Below, in pieces: positions 18,318 to 27,826 of a stretch of 61,376 bases of DNA (its first letter is position 1; each line of letters opens with the position of its first letter). The stretch spans positions 1-61,376 of the forward strand of contig VGVZ01000019.1 in NCBI GenBank assembly GCA_016873805.1, read 5' to 3'. This DNA is from Ignavibacteria bacterium. Lineage in GTDB: Bacteria; Bacteroidota; Ignavibacteria; UBA10030. Position numbers and translations under genes: made by a program. A model generated the notes under the pieces. The model was not told the origin of the DNA and ran no database searches. It was given only the letters and a program-made list of their open reading frames with translations.

Positions 18318-21300
18318 TCGCCGGTCCTCCCTCGCCCTCTTCCCTGTTGGTTACCAGGGTCAAATATCCCACGGATGGTCTGACGCCAAGTTCCTCCAGC
18401 ACGCGATAGTGTCTCGGATCATTCATGCGCTTCGTCAACTCACTCTGGGGATCGTTCATATCGCCGAAGACGATTGCCCTCGTCGGGCACGATTGCTCAC
18501 ACGCGGTCTTGATATCCCCGTCCCGGATACTCCTCCCCTCCGATTTCGCGACGATACGGGCTTCCTGGATTCGCTGGATACAGAAGGTGCATTTCTCCAT
18601 GATCCCCCGTTCGCGCACCGTCACATCGGGATTGAGAACCATCTTGTGCAGGTCGTCGCCATGTTCGTAATCGAACCAGTTGAACCGCCGAATTTTGTAC
18701 GGACAATTATTGGCACAGTATCGCGTTCCCACGCAACGGTTGTACACTTGCTGATTCAATCCCTCCTCGCTATGGACCGTCGCGAGGACCGGACACACCG
18801 TCTCACACGGCGCGTTATCACAGTGATGACACATCATCGGCTGGTGGGCGACCGTCGTTTCTCCGTTTTCCTCCGTGTAGTAGCGGTCAACGCGGATCCA
18901 GGTCATTTCCCGATTGCGCCTGACTTCGTCTTTTCCGACCGAGGGAATATTGTTTTCCGCCTGGCATCCGATGACGCACGCAGAGCATCCCGTGCATGCC
19001 GTGAGATCGATAGCCATTCCCCAATGATGCCCTTTGTACTCATGGGCATCGGGCCACATGCTTACAAGTTTGTGCTTGGGGAAGCTCCCGCTCGACGGCT
19101 CTCTGACATACGCCCGATAGGTCGTCTCCTGAATGATCGGTCGGCGCTCCCCGTCTCCGGTCCGAAGATGCTCAGGAACATGGAGAGAGTGGTGCTCCTG
19201 GGTGGAGGCAAGCTCGTGTCGTTTCCCGGTTTTCTGAATGCTCACGCCGCGGCGGTAGTCAACATGTTGTCCGTCATACTGAATGAACGGAGCGGCATTA
19301 GTTCCAACGAGATCACCCGGCAGAACGGTGGGTTTCGCTTCAAGCCACTCAGGTCCAATTGATGTAAAGCGATCGGTTCCCATTCTTCCATATCCGAGAG
19401 CAACCGCGACCACCCCATCGTGGTGACCCGGTTGAATATGGACCGGGATCTTGATCGAGACGTCTCCACTGCGAATCTCGACGACATCCCCCTCTTTCAC
19501 TCCCAACGAACGTGCTGCGGCCTGCGAAATCGACGCGTAGTTGTCCCACACAATCTTTGTGACCGGATCGGGAAGTTCCTGGAGCCACGGATTGTGCGCG
19601 TTGCGGCCATCCAGCATTGATGCGTTCGCGTAGAGAACCAAATCATAGATGCCATCTGCGGAACGTGGAGAATCCGCAGAGTGCGCGAGCGCCTGTTGCA
19701 CCCCCGGGGTGTTGAATGTGAACGTCCGTTCGTCGGCAGGAACCGATATGCTTCCTTCGCGCACGACATCATCCCAAAAACGGTCGAACGGTTTTGAACC
19801 CCCCGCTCTCCGGTGAATTCGTTCCAACCAGTGTGATCGAATCTGATCGTAGGACGATCGGTATTGCCCCGACCATGCAGAGAGAGTTTCTACCAGCTCA
19901 CGCGTCTGGCCGATCGGCGAAATTGTCGGCTGTCTGAGCGCGAACATCCCCTCGATCGGTTGCGCATCGCTCCATCCCTCGAGCGGATGATGAATCGGAC
20001 AAACGAACTCGGCACGCGAACTGGTTTCATCCCGCCGGTCGCCGAGAACGACGGTGAGCGGAACATTCTGGAGGAGATCACCGAATCGCCACGATCCGGG
20101 GGCATCATACACCGGGTTTACACCGACGACAATCAACGCATCGATCTTGCCGTTCCTCATCTCTTCGGCAAGAGCTCCGAAGTCACGATCACTCCCTCTC
20201 TTCTGCAACGATCCGGGCGAGAGCGTGAGTGTGTTCCCATAATTGCCGAGGGCATGGTTGATGATGTTCACGAGAAGCTGAGACTCGAGATGGTTCGTTC
20301 CACACACGACCAGCCCTCTTCCGCGCGCTGCAAGCAGACGCTCGGCCAGTTCCCGGGCCACCTCCTCATGACCCTGCGAGGCATCGTGTACCGTAATCGA
20401 CCGTCCGGTTCGTTTTGACACCACCGATGCCAGGGAACGAAGAATGCCTAGTGCCTCACCCGGCGAGGCACTGATTCTCATGTCCGCATTACTTCCGGTG
20501 AGGGAGAGGTGCGATTCGATCTGGGTATGATGCGAGAAGGTCTTCTTTCCTCCCGTGAGTGTGCGTCCTCTGCTGTACGCCGAAGAGAATTCAACCGGAG
20601 AAATCCACGATCCGAGGAAATCGGCGTCGACACCAACGATCACCTCTGCTCGATCGAGTCGATATTGAGGCAGAATGCGTTTTCCGAATGTGATCTCCTG
20701 CGCATCAAGTATTGCCGACGCGGAGAGTCCGTCATACATGACATGCGTAGCGTTCCGGAAGCTTTGGATGAACCTATTCACTGCGCTGAGTGAGGAGGGA
20801 CTTGTCATCGTCCCCGTCAGAAGCCGGACCGATCCGTTCTGACGCCTGATTTCTTCAAGCGTCGCGGCAATTGTTTTGTCTTGCGCTTCCCACGTCGTCT
20901 CCTCTCCGCCGGAAAGTGGCTTCAGCAGTCTCGTTGAGTCGTACAGCGGAAGCAGATACGCCTGGCCGGTGGGACACAGTCCTCCTTGGGAGAGAGGATG
21001 GTCCGGATTCCCTTCAATTTTGATCGGCCGGCCATCCCGGTTCTTCACCAGCACGCCGCACCCTGCGGAGCAACCGCCGCACGTCGACGCATACCACGTT
21101 GCGACGCCGGGAGTCATTTCTTCCGGCTTCACCAAGAACGGAATTGCCTTTTCTATCCTTCCCCTCTCGCACCCTGCAAGCAATCCGCCGGCAAACGTGA
21201 ATCCGGCAGCTTTGAGAAATGTTCGGCGGCTGAACGGTATGTTCGGTGACAAATCGCCTCTCTCGTTCCCCATTTCGGCTTCGCGAAAATGATCCGGCGT

Positions 21301-21318
21301 TGAAATCCTCGTCGTCAT
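18310..21318 (-). CDS. actB: Alternative complex III subunit B (molybdopterin-fold/Fe-S)
   Basis: This 1002-residue protein is a natural fusion. The N-terminal two thirds resemble molybdopterin oxidoreductases and the C-terminal third (after about 740) is a four-cluster ferredoxin of the PsrB/HybA type. A twin-arginine signal (SRRTFLKAAGFTFAGGLLAGC, about 30-50) directs it to the periplasmic face. Fe-S motifs include CTGCSACVIGCQAENN, CHHCDNAPCETVCPV, CVGTRYCANNCPY and CTFCIQRI. In characterised complexes ActB holds one [3Fe-4S] and three [4Fe-4S] clusters and no molybdenum. It relays electrons from quinol to the haems of ActA and ActE. It follows actA with 13 bp between. Confidence 0.95.
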   Translation of the reverse strand: MTTRISTPDHFREAEMGNERGDLSPNIPFSRRTFLKAAGFTFAGGLLAGCERGRIEKAIPFLVKPEEMTPGVATWYASTCGGCSAGCGVLVKNRDGRPIKIEGNPDHPLSQGGLCPTGQAYLLPLYDSTRLLKPLSGGEETTWEAQDKTIAATLEEIRRQNGSVRLLTGTMTSPSSLSAVNRFIQSFRNATHVMYDGLSASAILDAQEITFGKRILPQYRLDRAEVIVGVDADFLGSWISPVEFSSAYSRGRTLTGGKKTFSHHTQIESHLSLTGSNADMRISASPGEALGILRSLASVVSKRTGRSITVHDASQGHEEVARELAERLLAARGRGLVVCGTNHLESQLLVNIINHALGNYGNTLTLSPGSLQKRGSDRDFGALAEEMRNGKIDALIVVGVNPVYDAPGSWRFGDLLQNVPLTVVLGDRRDETSSRAEFVCPIHHPLEGWSDAQPIEGMFALRQPTISPIGQTRELVETLSAWSGQYRSSYDQIRSHWLERIHRRAGGSKPFDRFWDDVVREGSISVPADERTFTFNTPGVQQALAHSADSPRSADGIYDLVLYANASMLDGRNAHNPWLQELPDPVTKIVWDNYASISQAAARSLGVKEGDVVEIRSGDVSIKIPVHIQPGHHDGVVAVALGYGRMGTDRFTSIGPEWLEAKPTVLPGDLVGTNAAPFIQYDGQHVDYRRGVSIQKTGKRHELASTQEHHSLHVPEHLRTGDGERRPIIQETTYRAYVREPSSGSFPKHKLVSMWPDAHEYKGHHWGMAIDLTACTGCSACVIGCQAENNIPSVGKDEVRRNREMTWIRVDRYYTEENGETTVAHQPMMCHHCDNAPCETVCPVLATVHSEEGLNQQVYNRCVGTRYCANNCPYKIRRFNWFDYEHGDDLHKMVLNPDVTVRERGIMEKCTFCIQRIQEARIVAKSEGRSIRDGDIKTACEQSCPTRAIVFGDMNDPQSELTKRMNDPRHYRVLEELGVRPSVGYLTLVTNREEGEGGPANG

Positions 21319-21331
21319 CGAATTTGCTGTC

Positions 21332-21991
21332 CTAGTAGTGACATGCCGTACAGTCTGTGGATGCCTTGACTTTCTTGCCTTTTACACCATCACGATTGGC
21401 ATCACGGTGGCAATTCACGCACCATCCCATCGAGAGATCAGATACCTGACGCACGCGCTCCATCGTCTCGACGGCACCGTGGCACGTTTGACATTCGACA
21501 CCGACTGTGACGTGCGCTCGATGATCGAAGTACACGAAATCGGGGACCTTGTGAACCCTGATCCATTCGACCGACCGCGATGGACGATGTGGATCCGATT
21601 TCAATTGCTCGTCGAGTCCGACGGCATCATAAATTTTTCTGAGTTCGGGTGAAACGATCACGCGCGGCTTTCGATTCTCTTCTGTCGCCCGATCGTCCTC
21701 CGCTTTCACCTCGAGCAATGGAGCAGTCACGTATTGGTGGCAATTCATGCAGATGTTCATCGAAGGAATTCCCGCATGACGACTCCGCTCGGCTCCCGCA
21801 TGGCAGTGAAGACATGCAATGCCCAGTTCCCCCGCATGCAGCCGGTGCGAATAACTGATCGGCTGGATCGGCTCGTAGCCTTCGTTGTTCCCCGGGTACC
21901 GGAAATTCCGATTGTATGAATTCACAAAGACGAACGCGCTGAGGAACACACCTATCAAAAGGATGATCGAAACGATGCGGTTCTTCATCAT
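21332..21991 (-). CDS. actA: Alternative complex III subunit A (pentahaem cytochrome c)
   Basis: The protein is 219 residues. An N-terminal membrane anchor (about 5-24) is followed by a periplasmic cytochrome with five CxxCH motifs: CLHCH, CMNCH, CQTCH, CVNCH and CTACH. This is the usual haem count of ActA. The ATG at 21991 is preferred over a TTG at 21997 because GAGGAA lies at the right distance. The gene begins 72 bp after the second narK gene, so the act genes probably continue the nar transcript. Confidence 0.92.
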   Translation of the reverse strand: MMKNRIVSIILLIGVFLSAFVFVNSYNRNFRYPGNNEGYEPIQPISYSHRLHAGELGIACLHCHAGAERSRHAGIPSMNICMNCHQYVTAPLLEVKAEDDRATEENRKPRVIVSPELRKIYDAVGLDEQLKSDPHRPSRSVEWIRVHKVPDFVYFDHRAHVTVGVECQTCHGAVETMERVRQVSDLSMGWCVNCHRDANRDGVKGKKVKASTDCTACHY

Positions 21992-22063
21992 GCTCAATTC
22001 CTCATTCGATCACGATCCCGGGAATCGACCAGCAGGGTGAACCAACCGTTCCGGACGCAATTC

Positions 22064-23431
22064 CTAACTCGGTTTTTCGCATCCCTTCCTCGTGTAGTAG
22101 TACCAATTGATGATTGTGGCGACAACATAGTATCCGCCGATGCCGTAGAAGAACGGCTCTGCTGAACCCGCGCTGGTGATGGAGAATCCGATCAGCGTCG
22201 AGAAGAAGAACGGACCGTACGCGGCGACGGCCGCCGTCCATCCGATCACTCCCGCCCCTTGACGCGCAGAGTGCTCGAAGATGATCGGATACTGTCTGAA
22301 GGTGGATGCATTACCTACGCCCGACAAGAAAAACATCACCAGCATGAGTCCGACGAAGTACGGAAACTGATCAAGAGAACTCGGCGTCAGCAATCCCCCG
22401 GTGGCCATCAGAGCCGCGGATAGAATCAAGCCGATACCGACGATGTGCGTGAGAATCGCGCCACCGGTCTTGTCGGAGATCGGGCCTGCGACGACTCGAA
22501 TGGTGGAACCAATGAGCGGACCAAGAAAAGCGTATGTAAGCGGATCGGGCGCTTCCGGAAAATGACCGTAAACCGTCTTGATCAGAAGCGGAAATGCTGC
22601 CGACAATCCGGAAAACGAACCGAAGGTCATGACGTATGTGATCGTGCAAAACCATGTATGCTTGTTGCCAAAGATATCGAGCTGTTCTCTCAAGGAAGCT
22701 TTCACTGGAACACTTCGCAGATACTTCCACGCCAGCAATCCAAGAATGAGGAGCAGCGGTACGTACCAGAAAGCGGCATTCTGGAGCCAGACGTCGGAAG
22801 TTGTTCCTCCCTTCGTGAGAATCTGGGAGCTCCCAACCAGAGAACCAAAGATCGAAATCCCAATGATCCAAGGAGTGACGAATTGCGCGAGACTCACCCC
22901 GAAGTTCCCGATGCCTGCCTGGATGCCCAGTGCCGTTCCCTGAAGCCGCTTTGGAAAGAAAATGCTCGTGCTCGGCATGTATGAAGAGAAATCCCCCCCG
23001 CCGAATCCCGCAGAGAACGCGAGGACAAGGAACAACCAAAACGGAGTCTCAGGATTCATCACGGCCAGTCCGATTCCGATACACGGAATCATCTTCAGGA
23101 GTGTCGCAACTGTGATGACATGGCGGGTACCGAAGATGGGGATGAGAAACGCGTGGAGAATGCGGAGCGTCCCGCCGGCAAGTCCGGGCATCGCCGCGAG
23201 CCAGAACAATTGCATCGTATCGAATTGGAATCCGATCCCGGGAAGTCTCACAACCACCGCACTCATCATGAACCAAGTCGCGAACGACAACACCAGTGTG
23301 ATGGTCGTAATCGTGAGAGTCCGCCACGCGATCCTCGATCCGGTTTCCTTCCAGAACCGGTCGTTCTCCGGTTCCCAGCGTTCAAGGAACGTACGCGACG
23401 GGGGCGAGTCAGCGGTCGTCTGATTCTTCAT
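22064..23431 (-). CDS. narK2: Nitrate/nitrite antiporter, NarK2/E. coli NarK type (MFS)
   Basis: This is a 455-residue twelve-helix major-facilitator transporter. The N-terminal WEPENDRFW segment and the GIGNFGVSLAQ nitrate-signature motif place it with the E. coli NarK branch, which exchanges cytoplasmic nitrite for nitrate. Its start overlaps the stop of the other narK gene (ATGA). In some denitrifiers the two transporter types are fused into one polypeptide; here they are separate but translationally coupled. The symbol is assigned by motif type, not by alignment. Confidence 0.9.
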   Translation of the reverse strand: MKNQTTADSPPSRTFLERWEPENDRFWKETGSRIAWRTLTITTITLVLSFATWFMMSAVVVRLPGIGFQFDTMQLFWLAAMPGLAGGTLRILHAFLIPIFGTRHVITVATLLKMIPCIGIGLAVMNPETPFWLFLVLAFSAGFGGGDFSSYMPSTSIFFPKRLQGTALGIQAGIGNFGVSLAQFVTPWIIGISIFGSLVGSSQILTKGGTTSDVWLQNAAFWYVPLLLILGLLAWKYLRSVPVKASLREQLDIFGNKHTWFCTITYVMTFGSFSGLSAAFPLLIKTVYGHFPEAPDPLTYAFLGPLIGSTIRVVAGPISDKTGGAILTHIVGIGLILSAALMATGGLLTPSSLDQFPYFVGLMLVMFFLSGVGNASTFRQYPIIFEHSARQGAGVIGWTAAVAAYGPFFFSTLIGFSITSAGSAEPFFYGIGGYYVVATIINWYYYTRKGCEKPS

Positions 23432-25029
23432 TCGTTCTCCCCTCCGTTCTTCTTGATTTGGGCAGGTTGGAGGGCAATCCCGATGCTCCCCTCACCGCGT
23501 GCCGCGGCAACTTGGTCTGCAATCGATCCGACTGCGATCGAAGGGAGAGCAATGTCTTCGGCGAACGCGTCCTTCGGTTCTTTCAAAAAGATAAGGCAAT
23601 ACAGAAAACTCGCTGCGGCTCCCCCGGCCAGGATGAAGAAGAATGTTTCGGCATCCACGAGCGAGAAGACAACGAGATACACCACGGCACCAACATTCCC
23701 GAACGCCCCGGCCATCCCCGCAATCTGCCCAGTCATTCTCCTCTTGATCAGCGGGATGATGGCAAACGTGGCGCCTTCCGCGCCCTGAACGAACACAGAG
23801 CAGAGCACCGTGACCGCGACCGCTATCCAAATGGGCCACGCGGAATTGATCCATCCCATCCCGACAAATCCCAGCGCGATCCCGCACATGTAGATGCTCA
23901 TGACAAGCTTTCTGTTCTTCATCGTGTCCGATATCAATCCGCCCAACGGACGTGCGACAAGATTGACAAATGCAAACGATGAAGCGATGAGACCCGCGAC
24001 CTCGGGACCGATTTGATAGACGCTTTCGAAAAAGGCGGGCAGCATGGAGACAACTGCAAGCTCCGCCCCGAAATTCGCTACGTACGTCGTGTTCAGCGCG
24101 GCAACACTGCTGAAGGGATATTTCTCCTCATCCGGAACTCCTCGGCGGAGCAGCGGCAGGTTCACCTGCAGAGACTTCACCACGTGTCCGATGTACACAA
24201 GCAACAGTACACCATAGATGACGTAGAGCAAGGAGTCCGGAATGAGACTGTATGTCTCCCCGATATCGTTCGTCAATTGGATCTTGCTGATGCGCCAGGC
24301 GAGCAATCCCAGCGCCCCAACGAGGGGAAATGACCAGATGAGGTATTGCACCAGATCTCCGTATGAGGTCACCTCCAGGGGCTGTGTTTTCTTCACCCCG
24401 ACGAAGGGCCGATCGGAGGGTGTGTCGCGGACAAGGAAATAATAGGCAAAACCATAGACAAGCGAAACGATTCCATTCACAAACAACGCCCATCTCCATC
24501 CGTCGGTGCCCAGTCCAAACCATTCTTCAAAAAACGTCAAAGCAATCCACGGCAACGTCATCGCGGCCCACGCCGATCCGAAATTCCCCCAGCCCGCGTA
24601 GAAGCCCTCGGCGCGGCCGATCATCTTCGGCGGGAACCATTGCGACACCATGCGTATCCCGATGACGAAGCTCGCACCCACCATTCCAAGGAAGAGCCGT
24701 GACACCAGCAACTGAAGAAACGAGTTGCCGAATGCGAACATGAATGTCGGAATCGACATCACGACAAGCAGACCGGAAAAGACCACTCGGGGACCGTACT
24801 TGTCAATGAGCGCGCCCACAACGATCCGTGCTGGGATCGTCAGTGCCACGTTGCAGATCGCGAGGATTTTGATGTGTTCTTTTGTCAGCCAGTTCGCTTC
24901 TCGCAACATGGTCGTTGCCAACGGGGCCATATTGAACCAGACATAGAACGAGATGAAGAACGCGATCCACGTGTAGTGAAGCACGCGTATCCGTTCCTGA
25001 CTGAAATCGATGAGCTCGGGTCTTTTCAT
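23428..25029 (-). CDS. narK1: Nitrate transporter, NarK1-like (MFS)
   Basis: This is a 533-residue major-facilitator transporter. Its N-terminus (HYTWIAFFISFYVWFNMAPL) and the nitrate signature GWGNFGSAW resemble NarK1-type proton-nitrate symporters. It is about 60-80 residues longer than many relatives, with a central loop extension (about 230-310). It would bring nitrate in to start respiration before nitrite accumulates. It is the first of two adjacent transporter genes and follows narI with 36 bp between. Confidence 0.9.
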   Translation of the reverse strand: MKRPELIDFSQERIRVLHYTWIAFFISFYVWFNMAPLATTMLREANWLTKEHIKILAICNVALTIPARIVVGALIDKYGPRVVFSGLLVVMSIPTFMFAFGNSFLQLLVSRLFLGMVGASFVIGIRMVSQWFPPKMIGRAEGFYAGWGNFGSAWAAMTLPWIALTFFEEWFGLGTDGWRWALFVNGIVSLVYGFAYYFLVRDTPSDRPFVGVKKTQPLEVTSYGDLVQYLIWSFPLVGALGLLAWRISKIQLTNDIGETYSLIPDSLLYVIYGVLLLVYIGHVVKSLQVNLPLLRRGVPDEEKYPFSSVAALNTTYVANFGAELAVVSMLPAFFESVYQIGPEVAGLIASSFAFVNLVARPLGGLISDTMKNRKLVMSIYMCGIALGFVGMGWINSAWPIWIAVAVTVLCSVFVQGAEGATFAIIPLIKRRMTGQIAGMAGAFGNVGAVVYLVVFSLVDAETFFFILAGGAAASFLYCLIFLKEPKDAFAEDIALPSIAVGSIADQVAAARGEGSIGIALQPAQIKKNGGENE

Positions 25030-25065
25030 GCAGCTCTCATAGAAATTGAGATCACCAACGATGAG

Positions 25066-25773
25066 TTATCGACTCCGGAGGAGCCGTTTAATTCCATACC
25101 ATCTCACAACCTGAGGTTTGCGCCAGAGATACGGATTCGGGACGACCAGGACATGCACCAGCCGGGTGAAGGGAAAGAATGCAAACATGATGTACGCACC
25201 GATGATGTGGAGCTTCACCATCCAGGGCATCGCAACAATGGGCGTGATGTCGGGATTCAATGTGAAGAGCGACCAAAGATATGGCGTGACCGATGCGGCG
25301 AACCACGATGAGCCCCAGCCGTGAAAGACGGCTGTGTACAGCCCCGTAAAGATCTGAACTCCGAACATCGCCAGGATGACCCAGTCTGCCGGACTCGTGA
25401 CCAGCTTCACTTTCGGATCGCTAAACCGACGAACGACGATACTCACAAGTCCGACGAACGTCAGAACCCCAAAGACAAAGGCAGCAGCTTCGAGGATATA
25501 GAGCCGGAGGGGAACGCTATTCCATGCAAGAACCGTTCGCGGAACCAAGAACGCTGCCAGATGTCCGACGAAGAGAAGAATGATGCCATAGTGGAATGGC
25601 ACCACAGCCCAGAAGTGCTGCTGGTTTTCGAGAAACTGGGAGGAGAGACTTGAATAGGTAAACGTTTGACGGAAATATCGCCTGATAGAGACGAAGAGAA
25701 AGCTTATCAGCGACAGGTACGGCAACACGATGAACAAGATCTGATCCGCAAAAAAGGCACTTTCGATTGCCAT
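25066..25773 (-). CDS. narI: Respiratory nitrate reductase gamma subunit (cytochrome b)
   Basis: The protein is 235 residues from the ATG at 25773; the longer frame overlaps narJ and is rejected. NarI is the five-helix dihaem b membrane subunit that oxidises quinol and passes electrons to NarH. Likely haem-ligating histidines lie in VVPFHYGIILLFVGHLAAF (helix 2) and MVKLHIIGAYIMFAFFPFTRLVHVL (helix 5, paired histidines at its two ends). It begins four bases after the narJ stop. Confidence 0.93.
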   Translation of the reverse strand: MAIESAFFADQILFIVLPYLSLISFLFVSIRRYFRQTFTYSSLSSQFLENQQHFWAVVPFHYGIILLFVGHLAAFLVPRTVLAWNSVPLRLYILEAAAFVFGVLTFVGLVSIVVRRFSDPKVKLVTSPADWVILAMFGVQIFTGLYTAVFHGWGSSWFAASVTPYLWSLFTLNPDITPIVAMPWMVKLHIIGAYIMFAFFPFTRLVHVLVVPNPYLWRKPQVVRWYGIKRLLRSR

Positions 25774-25777
25774 GACG

Positions 25778-26326
25778 TTACGCTCCCATGAAAGACGCAT
25801 GGTGATGGTGCAAAACAATCTCAATCGTTTCGAGAAGATGACGGTAGGGATTTGCCTCGTCTTTGAAACCGGCAAGCATCTTCTCGACCGCCGGGATGAG
25901 ATATGTTTGTACAATCCTCGTTGCGCTCTCTGCCTCAAGACGTTCCACAGCACACAGGAGATAGGAGAGATGATCCGGCAGTTCGGTGGCTTCCTGGATT
26001 CCGACGGATCGAAGTAATTCCCGCATCCTCACCAGAAAAGCTCCCCGCTCGTACGCTTCACCGTAGAGATGCCAGCCGACTTCCAGACTCGCCACCGGAC
26101 TGATATCAAACGTTCGCGTATAGAGTTCCTGGGCTTCTTCGGTGCTCAGGGAACTCACCGCACGTTCAAAAGGCGTGAAACTCTTGCGGCAATCACTCAT
26201 CATCGCGCGGTCATCCCCAAGCGCCCGATCTATCATGGCGACACAAGCCGAGAGTCGCTCCCTGAAATCCTCCGTCGGATATTCAAGAAGCCGTGCAAGT
26301 GAGGTGTAGAAACCGGATCCGTTCAT
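25778..26326 (-). CDS. narJ: Nitrate reductase assembly chaperone
   Basis: This is a 182-residue all-helical protein of the TorD/NarJ family, which holds apo-NarGH while the molybdenum cofactor and Fe-S clusters are inserted. Recognisable features are LARLLEYPTEDFRERL near the N-terminus and the YTRTFDISPVASLEVGWHLYGE motif. Its ATG shares a base with the end of narH, indicating coupled translation. Confidence 0.92.
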   Translation of the reverse strand: MNGSGFYTSLARLLEYPTEDFRERLSACVAMIDRALGDDRAMMSDCRKSFTPFERAVSSLSTEEAQELYTRTFDISPVASLEVGWHLYGEAYERGAFLVRMRELLRSVGIQEATELPDHLSYLLCAVERLEAESATRIVQTYLIPAVEKMLAGFKDEANPYRHLLETIEIVLHHHHASFMGA

Positions 26327-27816
26327 TACAGTCCCCGTTTCGGTGCGTCAACGAAGCCAAATCCCGTTGACGCTCGATGTTCATGCGGGTCAAGCATCAT
26401 CTCGATCGCCTCTTCACGGTGAGCCGGTGGAATAACAAACCGGTCATCGAATGTGCAAAGGGATGTGAGGTTGTAGATCGCTTCCGCCTCTTCCGGAGAA
26501 CAATCGGCCTCAGTCAGCATCCGCCTGGCGACGTCCATCGAGATGTCGCCGACTGTCAACGCACGGCGATACGTGCGAATCGCCTTTTGTTTCTTCAGCG
26601 CATAGACCACCTTGGCCTGATGACCGGCACCGAAGAGATTTCCCAAGAATTGGAGCGGCACGCGCGCTTGTTCGATGTCGTGGAAAAAGTCGTCAGACAC
26701 GCTTTTCACCATCCCCTCCTCCGATGATGCCATTACGGGGGACATTGGCGGGACATAGAAGAGCATCGGGAGTGTTCGAAATTCGATATGGGGAGGAAGG
26801 GCGATCTTCCATTCCTTGACGAACTTGTAGACGGGTGACTGTTGGGCAGACTGGATTACCGCATCGTGTATGCCGTTTTGTCGCGCTGCCTCAACCACTG
26901 CCGGATCGTGCGGATTCAAAATCATCGATCGGTGGGCATCGATCAACCCGGCATCCTCGCTCCTCGCGACGTCTTCGATGCGGTCAGCATCGTAGAGAAG
27001 AACGCCGAGGTATCGGATCCGGCCGACACATGAATGGAAACATGCCGGGGCCTGACCCGTCTCGACGCGTGGGAAGCACAAAATGCATTTCTCCGATTTG
27101 CCCGTTGACCAGTTGTAGAAGGTTTTTTTGTACGGACACGCCGCCACGCATGCGCGCCATCCGCGGCATCGCTTCTGGTCGATCAGGACGATACCATCTT
27201 CACCTCTCTTGTAGAGAGCCCCGGAAGGACATGCCGCCACACATCCGGGGTTCAGACAGTGATTACAGATTCTCGGGAAGTAGAAGAACACGAGGCGCTC
27301 GATCGCGAAGAGCTGCTGACGCTGAACTTCGGTGAGTCCCTCCAGATTCGGATCGTTTGCCGCGTAGACCGGCGATCCGCCCAGGTCGTCGTCCCAGTTC
27401 GGTCCGGCTTCCACATTGATATACTCTCCCGTGACCATTGAGATCGGCATTGCGGTCGGCTGGTCGGATCCCTCCGGCGCGTTGAAGAGATCGGCGTATT
27501 TGTACGTCCACGGTTCGTAGTAGTCGTCCATGCTCGCCCCGGAGGGATTGTGGAAGATATCGGTGACGGTGCGGAACTTCGTGGTCGATTTCAGCCGAAG
27601 CCGGTCATCCTGTTTCTCCCATCCCCCGCGATACTTCTCCTGATCTTCCCACTTGGTCGGATAGCCGGTCCCCGGCTTTGTCTCGACATTGTTCCACCAC
27701 ATGTATTCGGTCCCGCGCCGATCGGTCCAGACATTCTTGCACGCGATGGAACAGGTGTGGCAGCCGATGCATTTGTCGAGATGAAACACCATTGAAATTT
27801 GGGATCTGACGTTCAT
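26326..27816 (-). CDS. narH: Respiratory nitrate reductase beta subunit (Fe-S)
   Basis: NarH carries electrons from NarI haems to NarG through three [4Fe-4S] and one [3Fe-4S] clusters. The protein is 496 residues. Cysteine groups are CIGCHTCSIACKNVW at the N-terminus, CNHCLNPGCVAACPSGAL, RCRGWRACVAACPYKK and CILCFPRVETG. The Trp in RCRGWRAC replaces a cysteine, as expected for the [3Fe-4S] site of this family. There is no signal peptide, in keeping with a cytoplasm-facing enzyme. It follows narG with 10 bp between. Confidence 0.96.
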   Translation of the reverse strand: MNVRSQISMVFHLDKCIGCHTCSIACKNVWTDRRGTEYMWWNNVETKPGTGYPTKWEDQEKYRGGWEKQDDRLRLKSTTKFRTVTDIFHNPSGASMDDYYEPWTYKYADLFNAPEGSDQPTAMPISMVTGEYINVEAGPNWDDDLGGSPVYAANDPNLEGLTEVQRQQLFAIERLVFFYFPRICNHCLNPGCVAACPSGALYKRGEDGIVLIDQKRCRGWRACVAACPYKKTFYNWSTGKSEKCILCFPRVETGQAPACFHSCVGRIRYLGVLLYDADRIEDVARSEDAGLIDAHRSMILNPHDPAVVEAARQNGIHDAVIQSAQQSPVYKFVKEWKIALPPHIEFRTLPMLFYVPPMSPVMASSEEGMVKSVSDDFFHDIEQARVPLQFLGNLFGAGHQAKVVYALKKQKAIRTYRRALTVGDISMDVARRMLTEADCSPEEAEAIYNLTSLCTFDDRFVIPPAHREEAIEMMLDPHEHRASTGFGFVDAPKRGL

Positions 27817-27826
27817 AGTCTTTCTC

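Noticed and set aside
16950-18383. 477-codon open frame on the plus strand
   Set aside because: It is antisense to actC, with extreme Arg/Asp/His content and no membrane or domain pattern.
25774-25953. Upstream extension of narI
   Set aside because: It overlaps narJ out of frame, and the first NarI helix begins right after the ATG at 25773.
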